Part shown: piece by piece, positions 22,411 through 33,562 of the stretch
How positions within the stretch are numbered: the stretch's first letter is position 1
How the letters are laid out: each line of letters opens with the position of its first letter
NCBI RefSeq assembly: GCF_000524195.1
Contig: NW_020170407.1
Span: forward strand, 520,214-554,438
DNA from: Echinococcus granulosus
Taxonomy: Eukaryota; Platyhelminthes; Cestoda; Cyclophyllidea; Taeniidae
Direction: 5' to 3'
DNA: 34,225 bases
The notes under the pieces: model-generated
Databases searched by the model: none
Told to the model about the DNA's origin: nothing
Seen by the model: the letters and a program-made list of their open reading frames with translations, nothing else
Position numbers and translations under genes: made by a program

Positions 22411-25400
22411 TCAGGGTTTCCGCTTTAAGAAGCCCAAAATCGTAGGCTGATTGGTTGGAGGGGCCTTGTGCAATGACTTCAGCCTAGTCTGGTTAAAGGA
22501 CCTTGCTTGTTGCGATTTTGATGCCCTTGGATTGACCTCCTTTACTTCGGGATCCTCTGCGGAATGGGCTACGGAAGAAAATTGTAATTAAGTCGGAGAA
22601 TGAGATCGAATCGTATAACCTTGTTGGTCAGGCCGAGTACCGCAACACCTCTGTTAGTAGTTACTGAATTCACTCAGTGCTAATAAGGAATATGCGTCAT
22701 ATATTTTCGACGCCAAGTAGGGAGATGGAAGTAGTTACCAGAGGGATTACTTTCTCCTTCCTCGTCGCAGTCATCACCAAACAGTCTCCTCGGCTTCTTC
22801 ACGGAAGCAGATAGAGGAAGACGGGGCCTATATGTTACTGACCGCTCTTGTCTAAAGAAAGAATAGAAAAAAATGATTTGAGATAGAGTAACCCTACTTA
22901 ATTATATTTCACATACCTCAACTAGCCAGTGCATGATTTCTGAAGCTTTTCTAATGAATTCGACTTCGTTATGGAGCAAAAAATGGATCCTTGTCAGAAA
23001 TAAAAGGAAGGCTGAAGTCAAGTCAGCACTACGAACTACACAATAGCAGTAAGTGACAAGCATGGCCCGCTACTAATCCCATTATTCGACACATGTCATA
23101 CGCAGGAAAGTCCAGTCTCATCCAGCTAGAACACCCTTCAACAAGATAACAAAACGGACATGACGCCAAACCCTCAGCCAGCACGAGTTTACGGTGATGC
23201 CTGTCACAGACAATGGAGCAGAGTTCACATCGCCGGAGTTCCGTAACTATTGCGGATAACACACTAGCACGGATACTCTTCCTCCACAGCTTCACACTAA
23301 ATGCACCGGACAAGTAAAGAGACTCCCTACTGACTAATTCCATGCAAAACCACCCATCACCGACGGAAGCCCTAGTGGGACGTCATCCTGGTACGATAAA
23401 GTCACTTTCGACGTCAAGGTTAGAAACACAACGTAAACGAAACTAGGATGTGTTTAGCCAATGACCGCACTGTATGCAGTGCGACGTACTGGTTTAAGTG
23501 ATACGTCCTGCTTCGATAGTCGACTTTTAATCTAAAAAGGAGCCAAGTGTTACGTGAAAGAGAGCTGATCTGAAACTAAGGTGATGAGTAGTGCAAGATC
23601 TGACATGAATTCCTGTCGCATCAAAGTTGAAACGCCAGCTTGAGTGGACAACGGACGAGTGGGCGAATAGTGGAATTGGGGACTTATAGGTGAATCGAGG
23701 AAGGAAGGACGCGTGAATGGATAAATTCATCAATATTTAAATGAGCAAAAGGTCAGCTAAACACATGAATGGACAGGTGCATATTCGAGTTTATCAAGGA
23801 ATAAATGAATGAACCAATAGAGAAGGTGTTTGGGGTCTGGTTAAATTGATTAATTACAGATGGACAAATGAATAGGCAAAATGGGAATGTGCGATGGGTA
23901 GGGCAGTGGATGCATGGACAGCTGAACCCATAAACGGATGAACCAAAGAGAGGATAAAATGAATGGATAGATGGTAACGAATGACCAAGTGGAAGAAAAA
24001 GGGATGCTACCTTAAAATATTTATATCACTTCAACATAGTGTGATGTAGTGATTTATTTTGATTGAATACAACCACACAAATATGCAAGCGATATGCAAT
24101 CTTCGCTAATTCACCATAACTTATTGCACCGAGTCGTGTAGGAAAACAGATTGGTTGGGTTTGTAACAACAGCTGAATGGGGTTATCTAGTTCTCAAGTG
24201 TCGGTTAAATAGGCCATTCCAGTGTCATATTAGAGCGACAAAAAGTCTGGGCTGTGAAAGCCCATTTGCCATCGACCCTGTTAAGGAATGCTATAATGAA
24301 TCCACTAACGTACAGCGTGTCTAATAATTAGCTCACCACGTCTCCACTAATCAAATACTTTGAAGCTTCGTAGTTCTACAAAAAAAACGCGTGTTCACAG
24401 ATAGTACACGCGTGTGAAAGATTCCTCCATAGCTCCAAAAAGCGGCATTTTGAACGAGCCATCACGGAATGGATATTAGATTGCACAATTCAAGGTGCCG
24501 ATTTTTGGTGAAATACAGAAAACAGGATGAGTTGAAACTTGCTTCAAATCACTCCCAATGAATTTGGGGTTTTGGCGTCTGGAGACAGGAGGAGAGGATG
24601 ACTCCGAGTTGATCACCGCCCACTCAAGATTTGACTGATAGCGTGCGTGCAGAACGCGCTTCGGCTGAAAGCATGTGAATAAATACAAATGAAAGACATT
24701 CCAACCGCAACGGCCTCGCGGGACTGGTAAGCGAATTCAATGAACCACAAAGTAGAGGACCAAAAAAGTATCCACAAATCTTCATTACAAGAAGCTTCTC
24801 ACATATCTTCCCACAGAAAGCTCAAGATTTAACATCAAATTCTGAGTCACACGCTGCTACTGATTTTTGGGAATGATCAGCGCTAGATCTACAACCAGCG
24901 TTCAATTGAGAGTGGGGCTTCCATGTTAGCCTCTTACGATAACAAGTCGAGGGGACGTGGTGATACTACACGCAGTGGTGTCAAGTCTGGCTTACTACTG
25001 CTTTACAAACCCGACACGTATGGCGTCGACCAGGCCGGTCCAGACACCGGCCATAAAGATGACTGACAACAGTGGTACGCCTGCGTGCTGACGCGGGCCA
25101 AAGTTTACTGTCAACAAGGGCTAGCAACCCGTAACTCACATGTGTCAACTCACATTCGCAAACTAAGACGACGACACGCTTAGTAGTGGGACATTTGAAT
25201 GGTTCAAACACGGTCGGTCATACGTCTGTTGACGCCGACTCCGACCATAGTGGTTCCATTCCCAACCCAAAAGCACGGTAGAGTAGTCATTCGACACTAT
25301 GAACACTGAAGCAGAGCACGGAACGACTGCCTGATCCACGGGCAAATCACCTGTTGTGGGACGAAGCCACATGTGAGACGAATATTTCTGTGGTAATGAC

Positions 25401-28400
25401 GAACAAGATCATCACGACCGAAAACCTGAGATATGGAAAAGTTGGAGTAGGAACGGTGGGTGGGAAGACAGTTTTTCGCTCTTAATCAGCAAAGTGGAGC
25501 TTAAAAAAGTAGTGAATAAGACCATTCTGAAAATCGTTCAACATACTAACAACTCTTCCCATGTCAAACCATGAATGAGGTAGCAAAGGAGCATGTAAAG
25601 AAAAAATGCAGTATCTGGTCCTTAAAAATGGTTCTGTGGTTGTACGAGTCCTTAGGTTCTGCAGAGTTAAATATCAATTGAAAAAAGTAGAACAAATTTT
25701 TAGGGAATGAAATCTGCGGTGGATAAACCCAATGCTGCCGAAAGCTTCTTGCCGACCATGGATGATGGCAAGGCACGCCTAGTTTCCATCATCTTATCTG
25801 CCAACCGTAGCGATTACAGGCGAATACGTCCTTCTCGTGTATTGTCATTGGATAACTTGCTTTTAAAATGGACTCCTAGAATTTATTCGAATTGTCTCTG
25901 TTGTGGTATACTTGATGTCAATGTATTGTCAAAACCGTGGGGTTTTATTCCACAAGCAAGGCGTATTATCAAGAAACTCGGCGGCAAATTCATTTCGTCC
26001 ATACTCATTTTTTTTACAAAACTTTAGCCCCAGCATGACGGTCTGAAACCAGATACTTGAGCCAACTATTAATTCTGAGGTTGAAAGAACCGCTTAATTA
26101 TATCAGCGATATACTGCTTACACCCCTTACTTTAAATCCCTTGGCCTGAAACCCCCAGACTACTGGGTGTAGAGTAGGTGGAGAAAATACCATGATTCAA
26201 AGGTGTTAATACCTAATTCAGGGAAAACAAAAAGCCACTAACGAGTTTAATAGCACGATATGCTATGTTATCCTCCTCAGCCTTCAGCGTGTCAGTAGCA
26301 GTAGCAGCTGGAGGTGTAGTTTCAGCGGAGGAAGGTGACTGAAAGAAGGCAGAGAAGGTGCGCTGCCCAAGTGGTGTTTTGGGCGTGTAACAAGAGGGAC
26401 TGAGACGGGTCGCAGCCACCTGGCCTGCTGCTTCAAAGAGAAGAAAGAGACGTGCCAGTCTGAAGGCCGTTCGACCCTGAATCGATCCGCCTGCGTGGGT
26501 CGGCTAGAGAGAAGGGAATCTCCTAAAATGTTTATTACTAACTTCGATCTTCTTACCCACGTCCGTACGTAGCATCACACATTCCCTTCTAATGAAATAT
26601 ACCGCATATAAATTAGTTTAAAAAGGTTGATTTGTGGTTGGTTTTCCACCGAGGCAGACATTGGTAGTGAACACACTAGCTTTAGTCTCGAATGCAACAC
26701 TTCCCCGAATGGGTTTAGGAAAGGTAAATGCAAGAGGCTTTCAAACTAAACAGTGCGTTTTGGGTTTATAAAAGCTGGATTTTAAAAGTCAAGAGACTAA
26801 GCATGCATTTTTTAGGAAGATTTTTGTCGCATATGTGCTACACTTACTTCAGCGTTTAACTAATACCTGGAGAGCCACCCTAGGGCAGCCTGGTTCAGTT
26901 CAGTTCAGAACACTTTTGGCACTCGTTATTAGGTATAACAGCCGCGGTAGCGTACTTTTTAAGTAAACGTGGGCCGCATGCCCGCTTTGGCCTGACCACT
27001 CATAATATGGAATGTAAAATATGTCAGCCCGCCACAGGTACTTAGAGTTTTTCGTCTAAGCGAACGAGATAGCTGAACAGCCAAGGCATATTAACACATC
27101 AAGGGGTTGACAATTACCTAAATTCCAAAACATGCATATGCACTCACCCGATTCGGAGTTGAAGTTAGAAAAGGTTCCATACCGGACACCAATGGGGAGG
27201 ACATAAGCACCTCCAATTCCCTGCACAACCTTCCCTTAGCTTCTTTGACAGTCTCAAGGGGCCAGGCGGGTCTAATGGGAGTCCCTGGGACCTTGAGAGG
27301 CTGAAGGCTTTTACAGCCGCAGTAAAGCAAGCACAGACAGCGGAGGCTGCCGACTGCGTGGACATACGTCCAAACTCGCTACTAGCGGCCAGCGTCGAAT
27401 CGTCACTAAGGTAACCAGAGAGAGCGTCCTGACAACTGCGGATAGTATTAGCAAGATGAGTCAAGTTGGGGCTAGAAGGTCGCAAGAGTTTAGCGTTTTG
27501 CTCGCTTAAAGTTGAAGTTGCGGCCGATTCTGTCATGCATGCTGGATAGGAGAGTACCAGCTAAACGGAATGCCGGAAGTGAGAGATTAAAAAACCAGTC
27601 ATGTTTGACCTCTAAAAGATTATTAAGATTGTGATTCGTACATCTAAACTTAGGCCTTGCTTAAATTCAAGAACTAAAGAAAGATTCCACGGTGCAATGC
27701 AACGTTCTCCACCAGCGCCACATAGAGGTGACAATGCTCCTTATTTGTATATCATTACCGATCGCCGCGAATCATAGATATTCCTGATCTTGTAGATGTT
27801 AAGGCGCAGTTAAATCTGTTAGTTCGATATTGAAAGTGTTGGCACCATTATCAGAATACAAAACATCTGTGCTGTAAGGGTAGATTTTCCTACGACCCTG
27901 GTAACGGAAGTGATCCTGATAGAGCAAACAGGGGATTTAAAACAGTTACCAGGAGTTTGAAGGCGCCACTCTTGACAGATGAAAATCTTTAGCCTACTGT
28001 ATTTCACATTCATTGCTCAAATACAGAAATGAATGAACGAGTTATACAAAGCAAGCAGTTTGACAATGCATATAAGACTTTAAAAACCAGAATTAATCAC
28101 CTCATTGGCTATTGGATAGAAACGAACAGCAGCTGCATTTATAAACTACAATATTTATAAGAGTAAATAACTAGGTTGCAGCTCATAGTAGAGATTTGTA
28201 ATGCGGTTATTCATACGAACTACGCAGAACAAATACATCAGTCGACCGTCACTCCTAGTTACTTTCCTACTTCCTTCGAGCCCCATATCCTCAAATGTAG
28301 GCTGAATTCGGGAGGTGTGGCGTGGAATTCGACTCGGCTCTGAAGTTGCCGAAGTCCCCTTAAAAAGGTACAGCGTGCCGCGGCTCAAAGTGCAATCCAA

Positions 28401-30023
28401 AAATACTCAACCATAGGATTGATACCGCTAAGGAGGCACTCAGAGATGTAGCATATCCGGGAAGATCACGAGATTGACAAATTGAGAGCGGCTTCCGCTA
28501 ATGTTTGACGTGAGTGAAGAGACGACCTATTTACAATCGCACCAACTGCCAAAGCAGGTTTGTGCAAATTACTAAAGGAATGGATTCCTTCCGACTCCGA
28601 AAAATCAATCGACGATATGCCTCAGAGGTTACCGATTCGGTATTCTTCCCTTCTTTCAGGTTATGAGAACCCATCATTCGGAAATTGTTTGCCAAGTGAC
28701 TGATTTATAATGGAAAATTGCTTGTGTATTCCAAGATTCGTTAATCTAACGAACATTTCATTGGGTAGTGCAAAAAGAAGTGGAAATCAGATCGAATATC
28801 TACTTTTTAGAAGGGCAAAAAGAATAAAAAAATAAGTAAATTCTAGCCAGATATCCCTTTTTTTTTAATTTTGTAATTAAAGTGGTTGGGTTCAAGAGCA
28901 GAATTGGGAGATCATTCACATACTCAACTGTCAAATAAGTCATCATGAAAGTAAATATTGTGATTTAAAAAAATTATTTCTGGAGACTAAGCCTTGCTAA
29001 CGACCATCAATCAAACTAGATTAACGGCATTCATGGTCTACACTCAAGCAGAATATAAATGCACGGTATATACAAGCCAGCAACATCATAAAAGACGAAA
29101 TTAATGATAGTGAATCTGAGGACAATCTCTCTTGTGTCTGAATCACTGGAATTACCTGCCCAGGAAGAATAGAAGAGTTTTCAGCAACATGACGAAGAAT
29201 AGCAAAGAAAGATTTGCTGAAACCTCGAAAAGGCTTGTTAATAATGAGAGCCAAATCAATAGTGTTCCTGATATTCACTCCAACTGCCAGATACGCCAGG
29301 AGAGCACGCGATAGAGGTTCGGCCTAGAGTGTTTAGACGCCAAAAAGGTAAGGTACGTTACCTCGGTGTAGCGTTCCGGTGGGGTAGAACAGAGTTGCAG
29401 TGAGTGAAATGGTTTGAATTCTGGAGTATTGACGAATCGTAGGTGTGGTACACCGATTTCAATCAGTAGAGATACCACGAGGGACTAAAAACATAGCTAA
29501 TTGAATATTAGGACAGTCTACCTCAAACCACGAGAGTTGGCTTGTTACAACAAGGTATTCAGTGGCATGTAAAGTCTCCATTAGCGGAGCGTTTGTTTCA
29601 TATTCTGTCTTTACGGCCTTTAGTAGGTGAAGTCGATCGATGACATTACAAGTGGTGAGTATATCCTCAACAGTTTGAACAAGTTCACAATAATTGGTTT
29701 GGAAACAGAACAGCCTCTGCCTGCATATCCCGATCCAAAGTAAATCCAGTTCTTCTGAGGACAACTGAAAAACAAAAATTTAGTGACGTAAAACCATCTT
29801 CTTATTCTGTGCGTACTTTAGCTTTAAACTTGATTTGCGCCAAAGCCATGCGTAGAACACTCTGTTCATCTCGAGGACCAATAAAAGTCTCAAGAGAGTT
29901 TTTCTCTAATGAGAAATTCAAGTAGACATTGTAGAGGAATAAAAGTAGACATTGATGTCGGAAATCGGACTCCTTATTTTCATCATCGGAGCACTCCCAT
30001 TGGCCAATTTCGACAACATACAT
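22411..30023 (-). CDS. PARPBP: PCNA-interacting partner PARI (PARPBP), Srs2/UvrD-like
   Basis: PARI binds PCNA in the nucleus and curbs RAD51-driven recombination at forks. Proposed exons (minus): 29817-30023, 29522-29764, 29362-29484, 29156-29323, 27148-27560, 26243-26503, 24539-24664, 22739-22851, 22411-22568, about 600 aa (human 579). Landmarks aligned with human PARI: AYLAVGVNIRNTIDLALIIN then KPFRGFSKSFF in exon 4, GRTAFRLARLFLLFEAAG in exon 6, QRTFSAFFQSP where human has a TLFRSP segment, and a C-terminal PIP box QPTILGFL ending four residues before the stop. The start at 30023 has an upstream in-frame TGA. Introns are 37-1595 nt or longer. Problems: exon 5 changes frame near 27272-27338, the 3' end of exon 7 is uncertain, and the phase between exons 7 and 8 does not fit, so an exon is probably missing between 22852 and 24538. 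Confidence 0.78.
23160..23334 (+). mobile_element. Decayed LTR-retrotransposon integrase fragment (in PARPBP intron)
   Basis: On the plus strand, antisense to PARPBP, the frame from 23200 reads PVTDNGAEFTSPEFRNYCG and then a stop. It matches the integrase core around its second catalytic Asp (the D-N-G-x-E-F block). About 10 nt on, in another frame, a stretch with LPPQLHTK and TGQVKR resembles the downstream integrase block containing the third catalytic residue and the G-Q-V-E-R motif. Here Lys replaces the usual Glu. Stops and the frame change show it is dead. A Ty3/gypsy-like origin is most likely. No LTRs, gag or reverse transcriptase were found nearby. Confidence 0.6.
23466..23483. repeat. 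Perfect 7-bp hairpin
   Basis: CGCACTG and CAGTGCG flank a four-base TATG loop, a perfect inverted repeat in the intron just beyond the integrase remnant. It may belong to the same decayed element. No function is evident. Confidence 0.4.
23700..23990 (+). repeat. Degenerate GGAT/GAAT-type tandem repeat
   Basis: This stretch is built from imperfect repeats of short units such as ATGGACA, GAATGGAT, AATGAATG and GGATGAAC (for example near 23710, 23767, 23808, 23860, 23912, 23936 and 23960). Purines dominate the plus strand. It looks like an old tetranucleotide microsatellite degraded by point mutation, inside a PARPBP intron. A minus-strand ORF overlapping its edge (23527-23733) is a by-product of the composition. 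Confidence 0.55.
25379..25517 (+). repeat. Diverged dispersed repeat R-b, copy 2 (in PARPBP intron 6)
   Basis: Counterpart of 18719-18858 in the same orientation. The two copies share the order of blocks TGGAAAAGTTGG, a G-rich segment, CGCTCTTAA and a final GTGAA. Upstream, at 25060-25378, the sequence is GC-richer and T-poor, like the integrase-bearing segment. The whole of 25060-25520 may therefore be element-derived, but no coding motif can be named. Confidence 0.55.
25707..26027 (+). other. Intronic plus-strand ORF of unknown nature (106 codons)
   Basis: An ATG-initiated frame (MKSAVDKPNAAESFLP...) within PARPBP intron 6, antisense to the gene. It is basic in the middle (RRIRPSRVLSLDNLLLK) and ends in a hydrophobic run. 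I recognise no domain. It is the longest ATG frame in the window not explained by a recognised gene or by a GC-rich block, yet a frame of this length can arise by chance. It could be a nested gene or element debris. Confidence 0.15.
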
Positions 30024-30862
30024 TAAGGATGCTCACTAATTAGATCCACCTAAAAGTGGGCGTTCGAAAGCGAAAATGAGTGACAAGATATTAAATTGGA
30101 GAGATTGGCAATCATCTCAGAAGAGAAATATGAGAAGCAGCTGCACACTCACTACCTCAAATATGTGCTAGTATTTTCGAACTTAATGTTCGATAAACGG
30201 TAACAACCAAGGCACTGAATAGGCAATCATTTGACAAATCGTATCGATTAAAAGTAAAGGTAACCTGAATTAATGTTCAAATCAAAGAAACCAATTCGTG
30301 AATGAGGAAGAGGGTGGTGTCAAGTGGGAACTTAACCGCACTATCGCTGATGCCCACTAACAATTAAAGACTCACCACACCCACAAGTCCTTAAAGAGTT
30401 TTCAGCTAAATATCAAAACAAACAAAGGCGAACGAACATTCCTAATGTGAAACGTACTTTAAAAAGTAAACAGATTGAGGTGTGAAGAAACAAAAATTGT
30501 ATTTTGAGCGTTTTGGTTTGTGACAATTCAGAAAACCAAAAAATGGGTAAAGAAGGTATACGATGCCAAAGAGTGTGTTCTAATCTTACCCACAAGAGCA
30601 TAATATTGCATGTTTTTTCTTAAAGAGCACTACAAAATTTGACACAGGGGCAATAAGTAAAGTTCTCCTGGCTGCGCTGCGTCATTGCCAAAAATTAACT
30701 GCCTTACCACCAAGGTATTTAAATACTTAATAAATTTTGGATTAAATACGCTTTGGTCTTTCATCTTTGTTTTTCAGCCATTTGATATATTTGTTTGCTT
30801 TGATATACTATTCACCAACGCTTCAAATTGGTGAGGCTTCAACTCCACGCCTCACTGACAAG
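30024..30862. promoter_or_regulatory. Shared divergent 5' region of PARPBP and EXOSC9
   Basis: PARPBP (minus, start 30023) and EXOSC9 (plus, start 30863) face away from each other across 839 bp. The region has no conserved coding sequence; a minus-strand ORF at 30413-30601 is not credible. Two ATTGG motifs occur near 30093-30107 on the PARPBP side. A long pyrimidine tract with AG lies on the EXOSC9 side (see 30761-30776). Coordinated control is possible but inferred from arrangement only. Confidence 0.45.
30761..30776 (+). other. Strong splice-acceptor-like site upstream of EXOSC9
   Basis: TCATCTTTGTTTTTCAG (30760-30776) is a pyrimidine tract plus CAG, 86 nt before the EXOSC9 ATG. No ATG occurs in between, and the reading frame is open throughout. 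It could be the acceptor of a 5' UTR intron or a spliced-leader trans-splice site, which flatworms use on some mRNAs. The window cannot separate the two. Confidence 0.4.
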
Positions 30863-33562
30863 ATGCAATTATCGGACGCAGAATGTGCGACGCTTACTCA
30901 GATGTTGTTATCTGGCATCAGACTTGACGGCAGATCTTTAAAGGAGTATCGCGAAATCAATTTTCGTTTTCCAAGTGGCTATCCATGCGGCGGTTGCTGC
31001 ATCGTGAACATAGGTTCCACTTCGGTCCTTGCGAAAGTGTCTGCGGAGGTAGTCGAACCTAAACATTACAGACCCGCCCAAGGTGTTGTTTTTGTCAACT
31101 TTGATGCCACCCTGGTGTCATTTTTGGAAGGTTGGTACTGGATTTTTATTCAACTCCTTCATAGATTTTAGTGACCTGACTTGTATTTCTGTTAAAGGTT
31201 CTGTTTATAACGCTTTATACTTGATTAGCATTTATTTCCGAACGCTTGAGAGTAGGTGGTTTATATGTTTTTGGGTTTTGTGACTTTGAATAGAGCCTGG
31301 GAATATACTTATCATGTGTCGAGATATTAATAAACGACTTTTTTTATTTTCGCCACAGGTAGACGAAAAATCCGGGGCCGTGATGACGAGGGTCGACGCC
31401 TTTCCTCGGTGCTGCAAACGTGTCTTCGTGATTCTATTGACGTCGATGCCCTTTGTATCGTCGCCTGGGAACGCGTGTTCGCTATTCGTGTCGATCTCAA
31501 AGCCCTTTCTTTTGACGGGAATTTGGGTGACTGCGGTGCACTTGCTGCCGTCGCTGCTTTGGCCTCCTTTCGTCGGCCAGATGTGTTCGTTAACGATGAT
31601 GGAAAGGTGAATAGGCAATCCCCATCGAAGTCACAGTTACTTAACATTCAGAACTGGTGACACTAAAAGTTTTGATGAAGCGTCTAAGATGAAGGTGTTC
31701 TTCAGCAAGGTAACGCAACCAACATTTGCGCAAAATACGTTTGGCCTATCAAAATAGCTTAGGCTTATCAACTTGAATCCAGAAACAATTTTCCATCTGC
31801 AAAGAATCAAATCGTGAAATATTTTGTTCTGTGGACCAGTTTTCAGCTGTTTTTAACCAATTGCAGCTATTGGGACGAAATTTTGTGAAGGATTGCTAAC
31901 TAAGCAACTGCATGTTGTGCAAACAATACTACTTTTTGTGCAGGCCAATCCATACCTCCCAATCGTTTCTTTTACGCGCTTTATTTTTAGTCTGACCTGT
32001 CCCAAAGTCCACATAAGCATTGTTTCTATTTTACAGACCTTTTAAGAAGATATTCCTCTTCCCTCAAACACTTTTGTGAGTTAATACATTTAAGAGCTTA
32101 TCGAGACGTTTTGAATAAGTGTGTGGAAGTAATGTTTTTTACGATTCAAATAAATGATGTAGAATAAATTAATCTTTTAACACTTAGTTGTTAATGAAAT
32201 TTCGAAGCCGTTCGGTCGTCCGTCTTTTATTCCTGCACCTGAAATTCGCTCAATCGAGTATTGCCTGTGGGAACTGCATTAATCAGTCGAGATTACTTCT
32301 GCTCTGAGATTTGAATGCTAGACGTTGAAGCATAATTTTCGCGAAACCGGACCCCATGCAACTGTTTCGAGCATGGTTAACAGGCAGGATACGAATGGTC
32401 TGTATGTGTGTACGTGTTTTTTATTCGACTTCAGTTTCTTAATTTCGATTTACTATGCATTACAAAGGCCACTTGACTCCCCTTTTGCACTTGTAAGATC
32501 ATTCCAATACATCCTGTATGGCTGATATGGTGTGGAAGAACAGCATTCACACGGGAGCAGATTCGTTTGGAATGAATGCGTTGCTGTCAAATCCATACAC
32601 GAAGGCTAATTTGTCATAATGGGCTAAAAGTGGCGATCTTATTTCTCTTAGTTGGTGGAATCCTTTGTGAATATGTCCTTGGGGCCTATGATTCTAAATA
32701 GCATAGTGAAGATGTAGTATTGCGGGGTCCCTTCATCCCCTTTTGTGCTTTATTTCTGTAATTCACTTACTTTGTACTTCGTAAGGCTGTGCAATACTTT
32801 AGAATGGGTGGATTTTACGTACAAATCACTATCTGTAGAAACATTTGCCTTAAAGTAGAGCTATTTGATAAAATGCGTAGTTTAAGGTGGTGTTAGTTAG
32901 TATTTAGTATTTAGTACCAATTTCTCTTTGCTCACTTTCCACTCTGTGTTTAATTCAGCTGCCAAGAGGGAAGAGGTGGGAGTATTTCACATGCCCTATT
33001 TTAAAAGTTACGAAATTGTTCAAGCATGATGTTAAAATTATTTCTTTTATTTGGTCAAACCCATAGTTAGTGCCTTGTCATTGCAAACACGATCGCTAAC
33101 AACCACCTCTTTATCTTAAGTGATTCAGAATTAGTTCAAAATGTCACAGAACTTTTGCCAGTGGGGCAAAAATACATTAAAAATAATCATATTCCAAGTT
33201 TACCGTCGGAATGTGTAAAGCCGTTTTAAGCATAGCTGGCACAGTTTGAGGCGTAAGGAAAATGGATCTCTAAGTGGCCAAATGATGCCTGTGTGCGTCT
33301 ATGGTTCCTCTTGGTAACAGATTATTGTTGACACGGAGATGAAGCACCGTCCACCGGTGCGCCTGAACTTACGTCGTACTCCTGTATTGGTGACCCTCGG
33401 TCTGGCCTCTGACACCAAAGTTATTCTCCAGGATCCCACGCAGCGAGAGGAGGCAGTCCTAACCGGAGGGCGGGTGATGGTCGGTCTCACTGCGCATGAG
33501 GAGCTTTGCTGTGTTCACACTTCTGGACTCACCACCTCAATTCGACCGGAAAGTCTTTCTAG
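30863..33562 (+). CDS. EXOSC9: Exosome complex component EXOSC9/Rrp45 (partial, continues right)
   Basis: EXOSC9 is an RNase PH-fold subunit of the six-member ring of the RNA exosome, catalytically inert, acting in nuclear and cytoplasmic 3'-5' RNA decay. Exons: 30863-31130, 31359-31606, 33321-33562, joined in phases 1 and 0. The third ends in phase 2 at a GTAGTT donor. The 252 visible residues cover the RNase PH fold: RLDGRSLKEYREI, CCIVNIGSTSVLAKVSAEVV, CIVAWERVFAIRVDLKAL, FRRPDVFVNDDG and QDPTQREEAVLTGG, each with a clear human EXOSC9 counterpart. The start ATG is the first after a strong acceptor-like site. Introns are 228 and 1714 nt. The last RNase PH helices and the C-terminal tail must lie beyond the window. 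The family call is secure. Confidence 0.92.

Noticed and set aside
22411..22851. Separate gene such as POLD3, suggested by the C-terminal PIP box
   Set aside because: POLD3 also ends in a PIP box, but the upstream exons on the same strand match PARI in order, and PARI too ends in a PIP box. One gene explains all exons.
23029..23343. Minus-strand 104-codon ORF as a gene
   Set aside because: It lies antisense to the integrase-like fragment and has no recognisable domain of its own.
31232..31647. Minus-strand ORFs of 106-128 codons over EXOSC9 exon 2
   Set aside because: Shadows of the EXOSC9 exon, which has clear homology and fitting splice phases on the plus strand.
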